From positions 105,572 to 169,571 of the forward strand of contig NZ_JALKFZ020000141.1 in the NCBI RefSeq assembly GCF_023243075.1: a stretch of DNA of 64,000 nucleotides, read 5' to 3'. The notes below the pieces were generated by a model. That model had not been told where the DNA came from. It did not search any database and worked only from the letters and a program-made list of their open reading frames with translations. Shown piece by piece: positions 1-8,480 of this stretch. This DNA comes from Frankia sp. AiPa1 (GTDB lineage: Bacteria; Actinomycetota; Actinomycetes; Frankiales; Frankiaceae). Position numbers and translations under genes: made by a program. The stretch's first letter is position 1. Every line of letters begins with the position of its first letter.

Positions 1-476
1 TCGCGCAGGACGAGCACGAGCTGCTCACCGGCGCGCTCTCCTTCGAGGAACGCACCGCTCGCAGCGTTCTGCTCGCGCCCGGCGGCCTGGTCACGGTCCC
101 GCCGACGATCACACCCCGGGAGGTCGAGCAGCTGGCCGCCCGCACCGGCTACACCCGCTTCCCCGTTCTCGACGAGGCCGGCCAGCTCACCGGCTATCTG
201 CATCTCAAGGACGTGCTGGAGACCCGCTCGGCCCGGCGGGCGAGCCCGGTGGCCGCCAAGTGGATCCGTCCGCTGGCCCATGTCGGCAAGGACGACAGCC
301 TGCGTACGGCGCTCGCGACCATGCAGCATTCCGGTGCCCATCTCGCCCGGGTCACCGACGACGCGGGCGAGGTCCTCGGCCTGGTTGCCCTCGAGGACAT
401 CCTCGAGGAGCTGGTCGGGGAGATCCGCGACGACGCCGTCCGCAACCGCACCCGCCAGGAGCCCCAGCCCGCCTGA
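1..476 (+). CDS. CBS-domain (CNNM/CorC, hemolysin C type) membrane protein, C-terminal part
   Basis: The gene enters from the left edge; its reading frame starts at base 3 and ends with TGA at 474-476. The visible 157 residues hold a CBS pair: a first half around GYTRFPVLDEAGQLTGYLHL and a second around ARVTDDAGEVLGLVALEDI. The closing EELVGEIRD is typical of CNNM/HlyC-CorC proteins, whose N-terminal DUF21 membrane domain would lie outside the window. A C-terminal CorC/HlyC transporter-associated domain is absent, so this is the short class. Family knowledge suggests a divalent cation transporter or regulator with an adenine-nucleotide-sensing CBS module. The exact substrate cannot be read from the sequence. 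Confidence 0.82.
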   Translation, partial: AQDEHELLTGALSFEERTARSVLLAPGGLVTVPPTITPREVEQLAARTGYTRFPVLDEAGQLTGYLHLKDVLETRSARRASPVAAKWIRPLAHVGKDDSLRTALATMQHSGAHLARVTDDAGEVLGLVALEDILEELVGEIRDDAVRNRTRQEPQPA

Positions 477-511
477 CGGGGGCTCCGCGCACCAGCCCAA
501 CCCGCGTCGAC

Positions 512-553
512 TCGGATCGAGGGGCATACTGTTCGGATCGAGGGGCCTACTGT
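512..553. repeat. Two tandem copies of a 21-bp unit upstream of the kinase gene
   Basis: Units at 512-532 and 533-553 begin TCGGATCGAGGGGC and end TACTGT or close to it; they differ at one base (A or C after GGGGC). They lie in the 267-bp gap between the CBS gene and the kinase gene, about 190 bp before the kinase start. A direct repeat here could be a regulator site, but no trans-acting factor can be named. Confidence 0.6.
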
Positions 554-743
554 CACGAGATCACTGCTGGTAGGAGCATTTGCGCGGCCGCCGAGCGCGA
601 TGTCGCCGTTCCGACAAACCCCGGGACGGCGCCGCTATACCACGTACTGATATGAAAAGGTGGACGGACTGACGCCAGCCACGAGGGGGGCGTCGTCGTA
701 GCTGGGGGTATGCGGAGCGTAGGCGCCGCAGGAGTGGGGCACG

Positions 744-3539
744 GTGACGGGGTCGGCACTACCGCCGCTGACCGGGGGCACCGCGCGACCGTTGCAGCCT
801 GACGATCCCCGAAGCCTCGGGGCCTACCAGGTTGTCGGCCGGCTCGGGCAGGGCGGGATGGGCACGGTGTTCCTCGGCCGGGCACCCGACGGCAGCGCCG
901 TCGCGATCAAGGTGATTCGCCCGGAGCTCGCCCAGCGGCCCGAATTCCGGGCCCGGTTCGCCCGCGAGGCGCAGAGCGCGCGGCGGGTCCGCCGGTTCAC
1001 CACCGCCGCCGTGCTCGACGCCGACTCCCACGGCCCCCAGCCCTATCTGGTGACCGAGTTCGTCGAGGGACCGACGCTGTCCCGGCACGTGTCGATCCGC
1101 GGACCGCTGCGCCCCGCCGACCTGGAGCAGCTCGCGGTCAGCACGACCACCGCGCTGGCCGCCATCCACGCCGCCGGCATCGTGCACCGCGACCTGACCC
1201 CCGGCAACGTCCTGCTGTCCCCGGTCGGACCGAAGGTGATCGACTTCGGCCTGGCCCGTGAGTTCGACGCGGACACGGAGCTGTCCCGTAATGTCCGCCA
1301 GGCCATCGGCACCCCCGGCTACATGTCGCCGGAGCAGATCCTCGGCACCCCGATCACCTCGGCCGTGGATGTCTTCTCCTGGGGCGCGGTGATGATCTTC
1401 GCCGCCACGGGCCAACCGCCGTTCGGCACCGGCCGGACGGAGGCGATCCTCTACCGGATCGTCAACGAGCCGCCCAAGCTCGACGCCGTGAACCCCGAGC
1501 TGCGCGGTCTTGTCGAGGTCGCGATGGCCAAGGATGCCGCCGCCCGCCCGAGCGCGGAGGAGCTGCGGGCCGCGCTGATCGCCGGCGGAACCCCGCAGAT
1601 CCGCCCGGCTGGCACCGCCGGAACCGTCGGCGGCGCGGTCTCCAGTCCGGGTGCGGCACCGGCCGCGAGCGCATCGGCCGCCGAATCCGACCCGTCGTCC
1701 TCGCCGCATCGACGCCGATGGGGGCGGCGTGGACGCGGCAGCACCGGCGGCACGAATCCGCGGATGCCCTCGGGCCTGACTGGTGAGTCCGCGGTCTCAC
1801 CACCAGCGATGTCGGGCTCGTCACCCGCTTGCGTGGACCCGGTGGCCTACAGCCGGTCACCCTCGTCGTCCGGCGCCCCGTCGCCCACCGGCTGGTCGGC
1901 GACGCCAGCCACCCCGGCCGGCCCGGGACACCCGGTGAGCTCGACCATGCCGCAGACCCAGCTCTCCCCGCCGCCGGTGGCCTCACCACCACCCGCGATC
2001 GTGCGCACGTCCTCGACGCCGCCAGTCCCGCCCACGCAGCCGCCGTCCTCAGTCGCGTCGCTGCCGTCCTCGGGTTCCGCCGCGGCGACGGATGTCTCGG
2101 CGACGGCGGGGTCCTCGGCCACGGCGGGGTCCTCGGCGACGGCGGGGTCCTCGGCGACGGCGGGGTCCTTGGCAACGGCGGGGTCCTTGGCGGCAGCGGG
2201 GGCGAGCAGACGCCGCGGACGGCGGATCGTGCTGCTCGGTGGCGGCCTGGCGGTGCTGCTCGCGGCCGCGGTGGCCGTCCCGCTCGCACTGCGCGGCGGG
2301 GGATCGTCACCACCGAGCGCCGCCGAGCGCACGAGGGTGTCGACGGAGCTGGCCGCCCAGGCAGGCTCCGCGCGGCCCCGGGATCCGCGCCTCGCGGCCC
2401 AGCTGAGCCTCGCGGCCTACACGGTCGCCCCGACCGCCGCGGCCCGGGACGCACTCATCGCCTCGTTCGCCGCGTCGACGGCGACTCGGCTGGCGCCCAC
2501 CGGCACCATCTATTCTGATCTTGCGCTGAGCCCGGACGGCACCGTGCTGGCCGCCACCGACAGCGCCGGACGCCTGCGTCTGTGGCGGCTCGCCGACGGG
2601 CAGCCCCCCACAGTGACTGCCCGGGGCTCCGGCGGCGATCACGCCAGCGGCGTCGTGTTCGCCGCCGACGGCCGGACCCTGGCGACCGGCGGCGCGACCG
2701 ACGCCGGTCAGCTGTGGGATGTCACCGACCCGACCCATCCGCGTACGCTCGGCCAGCTCGGTGCGCAGGCCACCGCGGTGCGCCGACTGGCGCTGTCGTC
2801 CCCGGCCCATCTGCTGGCCACCGCCGGCGTCGACTGGTCGGTGGGGCTCTGGGACATCAGTGACCCGAGCGGTCCGCGTCCGCTGAATCCGCTCATCGGC
2901 CGAGCGGGGCCGGTGACCGGCGTGGCGCTGCGCCCGGACGGTGCCCTGCTCGCCGTCGCCGGCGTCAACGGAACCGTGCAGCTGTGGAACGTGCGCGACC
3001 CGGCGTCGCCGAGCCAGGTCGGGATGGTGCCCGGCCACAGTGGTGCGGTGAACACCGCGACGTTCAGCCCCGACGGGCACCTGCTCGCGACCGGCGGCGA
3101 CGATCGGAGCGTGCAGATCTCCGACGTCAGCGACCCGGCGCAGCCACGGGTCGTGCGGCGGCTGAGCAGCCACGGGTCCGCGGTGACGGCCGTGGCATTC
3201 ACCGGCGCCGGTCAGGTGGTCAGCGCCGACACCGCCGGCACGATCGCCTACGAGAACCTCGACGGCTCCGCCTCCAGCTCCGGCTCCGGCGGTACCGAGG
3301 GTTCGACCAGTGGGGCGGTCACCCGGCTCAGCTCCTTGGGCCGGGCGGTTCAAGCGCTCAGCTCCACCCAGGGCGGCACCGTCGCGGCGACCACCGACGA
3401 CGGCGCGATCGTCGTCGCCACCGTCGACCCGACGCGGTTGCGTCGGCTGGCCTGCGTGAATTCGGCGGTGGCCCCGAACCGCGCGCGGTGGGACAGCCTC
3501 GTGCCCGGCATCCCCTTCACCGACGCCTGCGCCCGCTGA
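744..3539 (+). CDS. Membrane Ser/Thr protein kinase with extracytoplasmic WD40 propeller
   Basis: A 931-residue receptor-type kinase. The start is GTG at 744 with an AGGAG ribosome site just upstream. The kinase domain covers about residues 25-285: glycine loop GRLGQGGMGTVFLG, VAIK lysine, HRDLTPGN catalytic loop near 147, DFG in IDFGLAR, and GTPGYMSPEQ in the activation segment. The usual lysine of HRDLK is Thr here. A Pro/Ser/Ala-rich linker follows, including six 6-residue ATAGSS-type repeats, then one membrane helix at about 493-517. The outer part has about seven WD40 blades (repeats ending LWDV, LWDI, LWNV). Inference: the propeller senses an external ligand or protein and controls the inner kinase. 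The next gene, convergent, also couples an inner ATPase domain to an outer binding domain. Confidence 0.92.
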   Translation: MTGSALPPLTGGTARPLQPDDPRSLGAYQVVGRLGQGGMGTVFLGRAPDGSAVAIKVIRPELAQRPEFRARFAREAQSARRVRRFTTAAVLDADSHGPQPYLVTEFVEGPTLSRHVSIRGPLRPADLEQLAVSTTTALAAIHAAGIVHRDLTPGNVLLSPVGPKVIDFGLAREFDADTELSRNVRQAIGTPGYMSPEQILGTPITSAVDVFSWGAVMIFAATGQPPFGTGRTEAILYRIVNEPPKLDAVNPELRGLVEVAMAKDAAARPSAEELRAALIAGGTPQIRPAGTAGTVGGAVSSPGAAPAASASAAESDPSSSPHRRRWGRRGRGSTGGTNPRMPSGLTGESAVSPPAMSGSSPACVDPVAYSRSPSSSGAPSPTGWSATPATPAGPGHPVSSTMPQTQLSPPPVASPPPAIVRTSSTPPVPPTQPPSSVASLPSSGSAAATDVSATAGSSATAGSSATAGSSATAGSLATAGSLAAAGASRRRGRRIVLLGGGLAVLLAAAVAVPLALRGGGSSPPSAAERTRVSTELAAQAGSARPRDPRLAAQLSLAAYTVAPTAAARDALIASFAASTATRLAPTGTIYSDLALSPDGTVLAATDSAGRLRLWRLADGQPPTVTARGSGGDHASGVVFAADGRTLATGGATDAGQLWDVTDPTHPRTLGQLGAQATAVRRLALSSPAHLLATAGVDWSVGLWDISDPSGPRPLNPLIGRAGPVTGVALRPDGALLAVAGVNGTVQLWNVRDPASPSQVGMVPGHSGAVNTATFSPDGHLLATGGDDRSVQISDVSDPAQPRVVRRLSSHGSAVTAVAFTGAGQVVSADTAGTIAYENLDGSASSSGSGGTEGSTSGAVTRLSSLGRAVQALSSTQGGTVAATTDDGAIVVATVDPTRLRRLACVNSAVAPNRARWDSLVPGIPFTDACAR
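2097..2204. repeat. Six in-frame 18-bp tandem repeats in the kinase linker
   Basis: Six consecutive 18-bp units (consensus TCGGCGACGGCGGGGTCC, last unit degenerate) encode Ala-Thr-Ala-Gly-Ser-Ser/Leu blocks just before the membrane helix. The length is a multiple of three, so copy-number change would only lengthen or shorten the linker. Confidence 0.85.
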
Positions 3540-3739
3540 GTTCCGTCCGCGCCCGCCGGGCTCCGTTGGACGCCCGCGCCCATCGAGCTTCTTGCCCGGA
3601 GGCCGCCATGGATCGGCCGGAGGCTGATCGGGCTCAGGGACTCAGGTCACGGACGGCACCCCGCACGTCGACCTCATCACGTCCGTCGCCTGGGCCTCAG
3701 GCCGTCCATCACGGGTCGGGCGGTGCCCCGGCCCCGACC

Positions 3740-6271
3740 TCAGGCGGGTACCGGGGCAACGCCCTGGGTGAGGGACGTCAGCCTGGCCACGTTCTCGTTC
3801 ACCGTCTCGTCCGTACGCGGCACATAGTGCGCGTCGAACGCGATCTTCCGACCGTTCTGCAGGTAGTACCGCAGGAACGCGGCCGTCGCCGGCCTGCGCA
3901 ACGACTCGGGCAGCGCGTAGACGTACAGCGGCTTGCACAGCGGCAGGTAGAGCCCGGTGCCCACGGCGACGGCGGTGGGGGCGACGCATCCGTCACCCTC
4001 GCCGTTGTCGATCTCCACGCCGCGCAGTCGGCCGCCGAACGTCTCGTAGGTCGGATAGTCGAGGAACCCGATGGACAGGCGGTCGCCGGCCACGTCGTTG
4101 GCGACACCGCTGAGATCGGTCTGCTGCTGGTAGGACCGTGACCTGTCACTCGCGTCGCTGATCGTCGCGTTGAACACCTGCGCCTGCACCGAAGTACGCG
4201 TCGGTCCGACAAAACTGATCGGCTCGTCCGGGAACGAGGCATCGATCTGGTTCCACCGGGTGACGGAGGAACTCGCGCCCCAGACCTGCCGGACCTGCTT
4301 GAGGGTCAGGCAGTGCAGCCAGGTGTTCTGCGGGTTGACCACGATCGGCAGCGTGTGGTGGGCCACTTCGAATCCCACCAGCCGCTTGGCGCAGGACGGG
4401 TCCTTCAGTGACCCCGGGTTCGGCTCGAAGGAGGCATCGGCCAGCTCCACCTTGCCGCTGCACAGGGCGTCGAAGCCATCCTCGGTGCTGCTCGACTCGA
4501 CGCTCACGGTCACGTTGCGCTGGGACTGGCGGAACTCGTTGTACGCCGTCTCCGAGATCGGCGCGACCTCGGACGACCCGGCGACGCGCACCAGGTGCGC
4601 GGCCGGGGCCGGCTCCGGCGACGGGCTGGCCGTCTCCGGGATCGGGTCGGTGGTGGGGAATGGCCCGGCCGAGGCCACCGCGGCGGGCTCGGAGCCGGAG
4701 TCCCGGTTGACCAGCACCACACCCGCCGTCGCACCGGCGGCGACGAACAGGACCGCGGCGACCAGCGCGGCGATCATCGTCCGACGCGAGCCGAAGATCC
4801 CGCCACCGCCAGCCGGGCCACCGGCCGGCGCATGCCCGCCCACCGGGCCAGCACCACCACCACCACCAGCACCGGCCACGCCCGCCAGGGTCGGCCCGGC
4901 CGCACCCGTGGCGGACTCGGCCGTCACCCTCGTGATCTCGTCGGCGGACGTCGTCCCGGCGCTGCCGGCCGCGACGACTCCGGACGTGCCTGGGCCGGAC
5001 GCGTTTGGGGCCCCGGCACCGGCATCGGCGGAGGCCTGGGCACGATCCGGGGACCAGCCGAGCGGGGTCGTGCCGCCACTGGACTGGAACGGGGGCAACG
5101 AGCCGAGGCTCGCCGCGTCCGGCGGACGGATCACCGCCGTCACGTCGTACGGCTCCTCGGCAGGCGCCGCGGCGAACACCCCGCTGCCCGCCCGGGCCGC
5201 CCGGTCGGCGAAGTCGGCGGCGAGCAACGCGGCACCCATCGCGAGGTCCGCGTCGGACCGATGCTCGATCCGGCCGAGCTGCGGAAACGCCTCGCGTAGC
5301 CGCTGGGAGACCAACGGGAGGTAGGCAACTCCACCGGACAGCAGAATCCGCGACAGGTCGGCGGGCCCCGCCGGCACCGAACGCAGCGCCCGGCGCAGCG
5401 CGCCCACTGTGTCGTCGACCGTTGGACCGGCAAGTGCCTCGAGTTCCTCGCGGGTGAGCGTCACCGAGGTGTTGACTCCGGGCAGCGCGAGGGTCAGCTC
5501 AACCTCGCCCTCCTCGGCGAGGACCTCCTTGGCCTGCGCGGCGTCCCGGCTCAGCTGGGCGAGCGCCAGCCGGGTCGCCGGGTCGGACCGGTCAACCTGC
5601 TGCGGCCCGATTCCGGCGCGGGTCAGCGCATGGTCGACCAGCAGGGCATCGAGGTCGATTCCGATGCCATGGCGCATGCCCGCCGCCGAGCCCACAAGCT
5701 GGAAGCCGAATGGGGAGAACGACAGCACCGCGGTGTCGAGGAAACCGGCGCCGAGGTCGTACCAGCCGACGAGGTCGACGGTCTGCGTGACCGAGGCACG
5801 GGCAAGCAGCGTGCCCATGGCGTCGGCGGCCGCGACCGCCGTCACCGGCATCTCCAGCCCCGAGCGCTGCCCGACCGCCTCGGCGAAGGCCTCGCGCCGC
5901 GCGGGCGGCCAGAACGTCGGGTAGGTGACGACCACATGGTCCGGAGGGCCGCCGATCTGCTCGGCCGCGGTCGCCACGAGGTGCGCGACCAGCCGGCCGA
6001 GCAGACTCTCCCGGCTGTAGGCCGCGCCGCCGAGCACGATCTGGCCGTCGTCCCCGAGACGGCGCAGCAGGTCGGTGGCGGAACGGTCCGGATCGGTGCG
6101 CGCCCGACGAGCGGCGGCCCGGGCGAACAACAGGCCGCCGCCCGGCGGGGCGTACACCACCGACGGTAGCCGCCGCTGCCCGCCGAGTTCGAGCACCCGC
6201 GGCCAGCCGCCGTCGGCGATCCCCACAATCGTGTGTACGGATCCGACGTCGATGCCGAGCTGATATCCCAC
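3740..6271 (-). CDS. Hsp70-type ATPase fused through a membrane helix to a PstS-like binding domain
   Basis: The start is taken as GTG at 6271, which has AGGAG five bases upstream and begins right at the ATPase fold; an in-frame ATG at 6409 would add 46 unlikely residues. This gives 843 residues. The N-terminal domain (about 1-360) is actin/Hsp70-like: phosphate-1 motif LGIDVGSVHTIVGIADG, phosphate-2 YDLGAG near 168, adenosine motif LLSGGVAYLP near 308. No substrate-binding or lid domain of DnaK follows. Instead there is a Gly/Ala-rich linker, a single membrane helix near 494-518, and an outer domain from about 560 that resembles phosphate-binding PstS (AGSSEVAP, then CSGKVELADAS). Inference: a transmembrane sensor or a ligand-gated Hsp70-like device. 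No chaperone partner gene (GrpE, DnaJ) is nearby. Confidence 0.85.
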   Translation of the reverse strand: MGYQLGIDVGSVHTIVGIADGGWPRVLELGGQRRLPSVVYAPPGGGLLFARAAARRARTDPDRSATDLLRRLGDDGQIVLGGAAYSRESLLGRLVAHLVATAAEQIGGPPDHVVVTYPTFWPPARREAFAEAVGQRSGLEMPVTAVAAADAMGTLLARASVTQTVDLVGWYDLGAGFLDTAVLSFSPFGFQLVGSAAGMRHGIGIDLDALLVDHALTRAGIGPQQVDRSDPATRLALAQLSRDAAQAKEVLAEEGEVELTLALPGVNTSVTLTREELEALAGPTVDDTVGALRRALRSVPAGPADLSRILLSGGVAYLPLVSQRLREAFPQLGRIEHRSDADLAMGAALLAADFADRAARAGSGVFAAAPAEEPYDVTAVIRPPDAASLGSLPPFQSSGGTTPLGWSPDRAQASADAGAGAPNASGPGTSGVVAAGSAGTTSADEITRVTAESATGAAGPTLAGVAGAGGGGGAGPVGGHAPAGGPAGGGGIFGSRRTMIAALVAAVLFVAAGATAGVVLVNRDSGSEPAAVASAGPFPTTDPIPETASPSPEPAPAAHLVRVAGSSEVAPISETAYNEFRQSQRNVTVSVESSSTEDGFDALCSGKVELADASFEPNPGSLKDPSCAKRLVGFEVAHHTLPIVVNPQNTWLHCLTLKQVRQVWGASSSVTRWNQIDASFPDEPISFVGPTRTSVQAQVFNATISDASDRSRSYQQQTDLSGVANDVAGDRLSIGFLDYPTYETFGGRLRGVEIDNGEGDGCVAPTAVAVGTGLYLPLCKPLYVYALPESLRRPATAAFLRYYLQNGRKIAFDAHYVPRTDETVNENVARLTSLTQGVAPVPA

Positions 6272-6499
6272 CGCGACTCCTGAGCCACCCGTTCGCCAGG
6301 CCCGCCCCTCCCAGGAACAACGCGCCCGACCAGCGGCGATTCTTCCCACCGCTGGTCCGATCATCGTAGACGCAAGGTCCGACAATCCGACATGTCCGCT
6401 GGTGGACATAAATTTTCAGGATCATTCTGAACCGTGATCACCGCCGGGCGGATGAGGCAGACGTCGCATTCCTGCCAGAACTTGTCGGAGCCGACACCG

Positions 6500-8110
6500 A
6501 TGCTGGACGACATGTACGACGACACCGAGCGCTGCGCGCGGGCCGTGCGGTCCAGGGACCCCCGCTTCGACGGCTGGTTCTTCGCGGCCGTGCGCAGCAC
6601 CGGGATCTACTGCCGCCCGAGCTGCCCGGCTGTCGTTCCCCGGCCCGAGAACCTTCGCTTCTACCCCAGCGCCGCGGCCGCCCAGCAGGCCGGCTTCCGG
6701 GCCTGCAAACGGTGCCGGCCGGATGCGAGCCCCGGCTCGCCGCTGTGGGACGTCCGCGCCGACGTCGTGGCCCGCGCGATGCGCCTGATCGCCGACGGTG
6801 TGGTCGACCGCGACGGCGTTCCCGGCCTCGCCACCCAGCTCGGCTACAGCACTCGGCAGGTCCAGCGGCAGCTGCTCGCCGAACTCGGTGCCGGCCCGCT
6901 GGCGCTCGCCCGGGCGCAGCGGGCGCAGACCGCGCGGATTTTGATCGAGACCAGTGACCTGCCCATGGGCGATGTCGCCTTCGCCGCCGGGTTCACCAGC
7001 GTTCGGGCGTTCAACGACACTGTCCGGGAGATCTTCGCGCTCTCCCCCACCGAGCTGCGCCACCGCGCCCGCCATCCGGGCGCCCAGTCCGGGAGAACAT
7101 CGCGGCCGGCGGTGTCCGCCCGGCTCGGCAGCCCGCCCGGGCCAGCAGGGATCGGGCCAGCAGGGATACTGTCGCTGCGACTGCCGTTTCGCGCGCCGCT
7201 GTGTCCGGACAACCTGTTCGGACATCTGGTCGCCACCGCCGTTCCCGGGGTGGAGGAGTGGCGCGAGGGCGCGTTCCGTCGAACCCTGCGCCTGCCGCAC
7301 GGGCCCGCCGCGGTGGCTCTGCGTCCGCGGCCCGACCACGTCGCCTGCGAGCTCACCCTCGCCGACCTGCGCGACCTGTCCACCGCGATCAGCCGCTGCC
7401 GCCGCCTGCTCGACCTCGACGCCGACCCGATCGCCGTCGACGCCCATCTCGCCGAGGACCCGACCCTCGCCGCGCCGATCCACGCCGCGCCCGGCCGCCG
7501 GGTTCCGCGCACGGTCGACCCGGCCGAGTTCGCCGTGCGCGCGGTCCTCGGCCAGCAGGTGTCCACCGCCGCGGCCCGCACCCACGCCCGCCGCCTGGTC
7601 GAGGCACTCGGCGAACGCGTGGAGGGCCTCGCGGGCGGCCTGACCCACCTGTTCCCCGCCCCACCAGCCCTTGCCGGCGGGCTGGCCACGCTCAGCGACA
7701 CCGAGCTCGCTCTCCCCCGTGCCCGCCGGGCCGCGCTCACCGGGCTCGCCCGGGCACTCGCCGACGGCGCGATCGACCTCGGCACCGGCGCCGACTGGCG
7801 CCAGACCCGCGCCGCGCTTGCCGCCCTACCCGGCCTGGGCCCATGGACCGTCGAGTCGATCGCCATGCGCGCCCTGGGCGACCCAGACGCGTTCCTGCCC
7901 ACCGACCTCGGCGTCCAGCGCGCCGCCGCGCGCCTCGGCCTGCCGACCACCCCACGCGCACTCGCCGCCCATTCGGCGGCCTGGCGCCCCTGGCGCAGCT
8001 ACGCCGTCCAGTATCTGTGGGCGACCGGCGACCACCCGATCAACCGCCTGCCTCCCCATCGTGCGCAGAGCGAGGCCCCTGGGACGGCGATGAAGGCGGC
8101 CACCCTCTGA
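6500..8110 (+). CDS. alkA: Ada-AlkA bifunctional regulator / DNA-3-methyladenine glycosylase II
   Basis: The start is placed at ATG 6500 (536 residues) behind GGAG; an upstream in-frame ATG at 6434 would add an unrelated 22-residue tail. The N-terminus is the Ada zinc domain with four cysteines (CRPSC near 37-41, CKRC near 69-72); the first takes methyl groups from phosphotriesters in Ada. An AraC-type helix-turn-helix follows at about 80-180. The rest is an AlkA glycosylase with a helix-hairpin-helix (LPGLGPWTVESIAMRALG) and the catalytic Asp in FLPTDLGV near 468. The Ada methyltransferase domain with its PCHR cysteine is absent, as in mycobacterial AlkA fusions. Likely role: alkylation sensing, self-activation and base excision. 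Confidence 0.93.
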   Translation: MLDDMYDDTERCARAVRSRDPRFDGWFFAAVRSTGIYCRPSCPAVVPRPENLRFYPSAAAAQQAGFRACKRCRPDASPGSPLWDVRADVVARAMRLIADGVVDRDGVPGLATQLGYSTRQVQRQLLAELGAGPLALARAQRAQTARILIETSDLPMGDVAFAAGFTSVRAFNDTVREIFALSPTELRHRARHPGAQSGRTSRPAVSARLGSPPGPAGIGPAGILSLRLPFRAPLCPDNLFGHLVATAVPGVEEWREGAFRRTLRLPHGPAAVALRPRPDHVACELTLADLRDLSTAISRCRRLLDLDADPIAVDAHLAEDPTLAAPIHAAPGRRVPRTVDPAEFAVRAVLGQQVSTAAARTHARRLVEALGERVEGLAGGLTHLFPAPPALAGGLATLSDTELALPRARRAALTGLARALADGAIDLGTGADWRQTRAALAALPGLGPWTVESIAMRALGDPDAFLPTDLGVQRAAARLGLPTTPRALAAHSAAWRPWRSYAVQYLWATGDHPINRLPPHRAQSEAPGTAMKAATL

Positions 8111-8480
8111 CCGCTCCCGCCCAGGATGGCGGGCAGGGGCCGAAAAGGGCCCGCCGACCGACCGACCCGCTAGCCCATCCGCTCATCAGGCTCGGCAGAC
8201 GGCCCGCGGCAGCCAACGGCCCACGGCAGCCAGAAGTCACCCTCCGCGACGTCACCTCGGAGGCCAAGATCCAAGTAGGTCGCCGTGGGGGTATTCGTGT
8301 CCGATTTGCCCCCCACGACGACCTGCGTAGGCGGATCTTTCCCGGCGACCGGTCGCGCGGTGTGTCGATCATGAGGTGCGGGCTGGCCTTCGGCGGATCA
8401 GGGGGCGTCTCTGTGCGGATCCACGGGCCTCCGCCGAGACGGTGCCTAGACGGTGTGATGGCGCTTTCGGCGGGCGCCAG
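8111..8480. other. Gene-free convergent gap containing repeat copy A
   Basis: These 370 bases lie between the convergent alkA and meaB genes. No convincing gene is seen. The only clear structure is the 74-bp inverted repeat at 8266-8339, which is well placed to act as a hairpin for transcripts from both sides. Confidence 0.7.
8266..8339 (+). repeat. 74-bp inverted repeat element, copy A (REP/MITE-like)
   Basis: The element begins AAGATCC and ends GGATCTT, so the ends are perfect inverted repeats. Inner arms centred on AGGTCGCCGTGGGG and CCCCACGACGACCT pair with one mismatch. The unpaired centre contains TTCGTGTCCGATTTG, identical in copies B and C. Same length and orientation as copy B at 37191-37264; copy C at 57315-57388 is inverted. 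Confidence 0.9.

Noticed and set aside
1177..1200. HRDLTPGN in place of HRDLKPxN, possible pseudokinase
   Set aside because: The VAIK lysine, HRD aspartate, Asn and DFG are all intact, and this Thr variant is tolerated in active kinases.
759..1709. Long antisense open frame opposite the kinase domain
   Set aside because: GC-rich codon bias leaves antisense frames open; the product is Arg/Gly-rich noise and the plus-strand gene is clearly a kinase. Many similar shadow frames were dropped.
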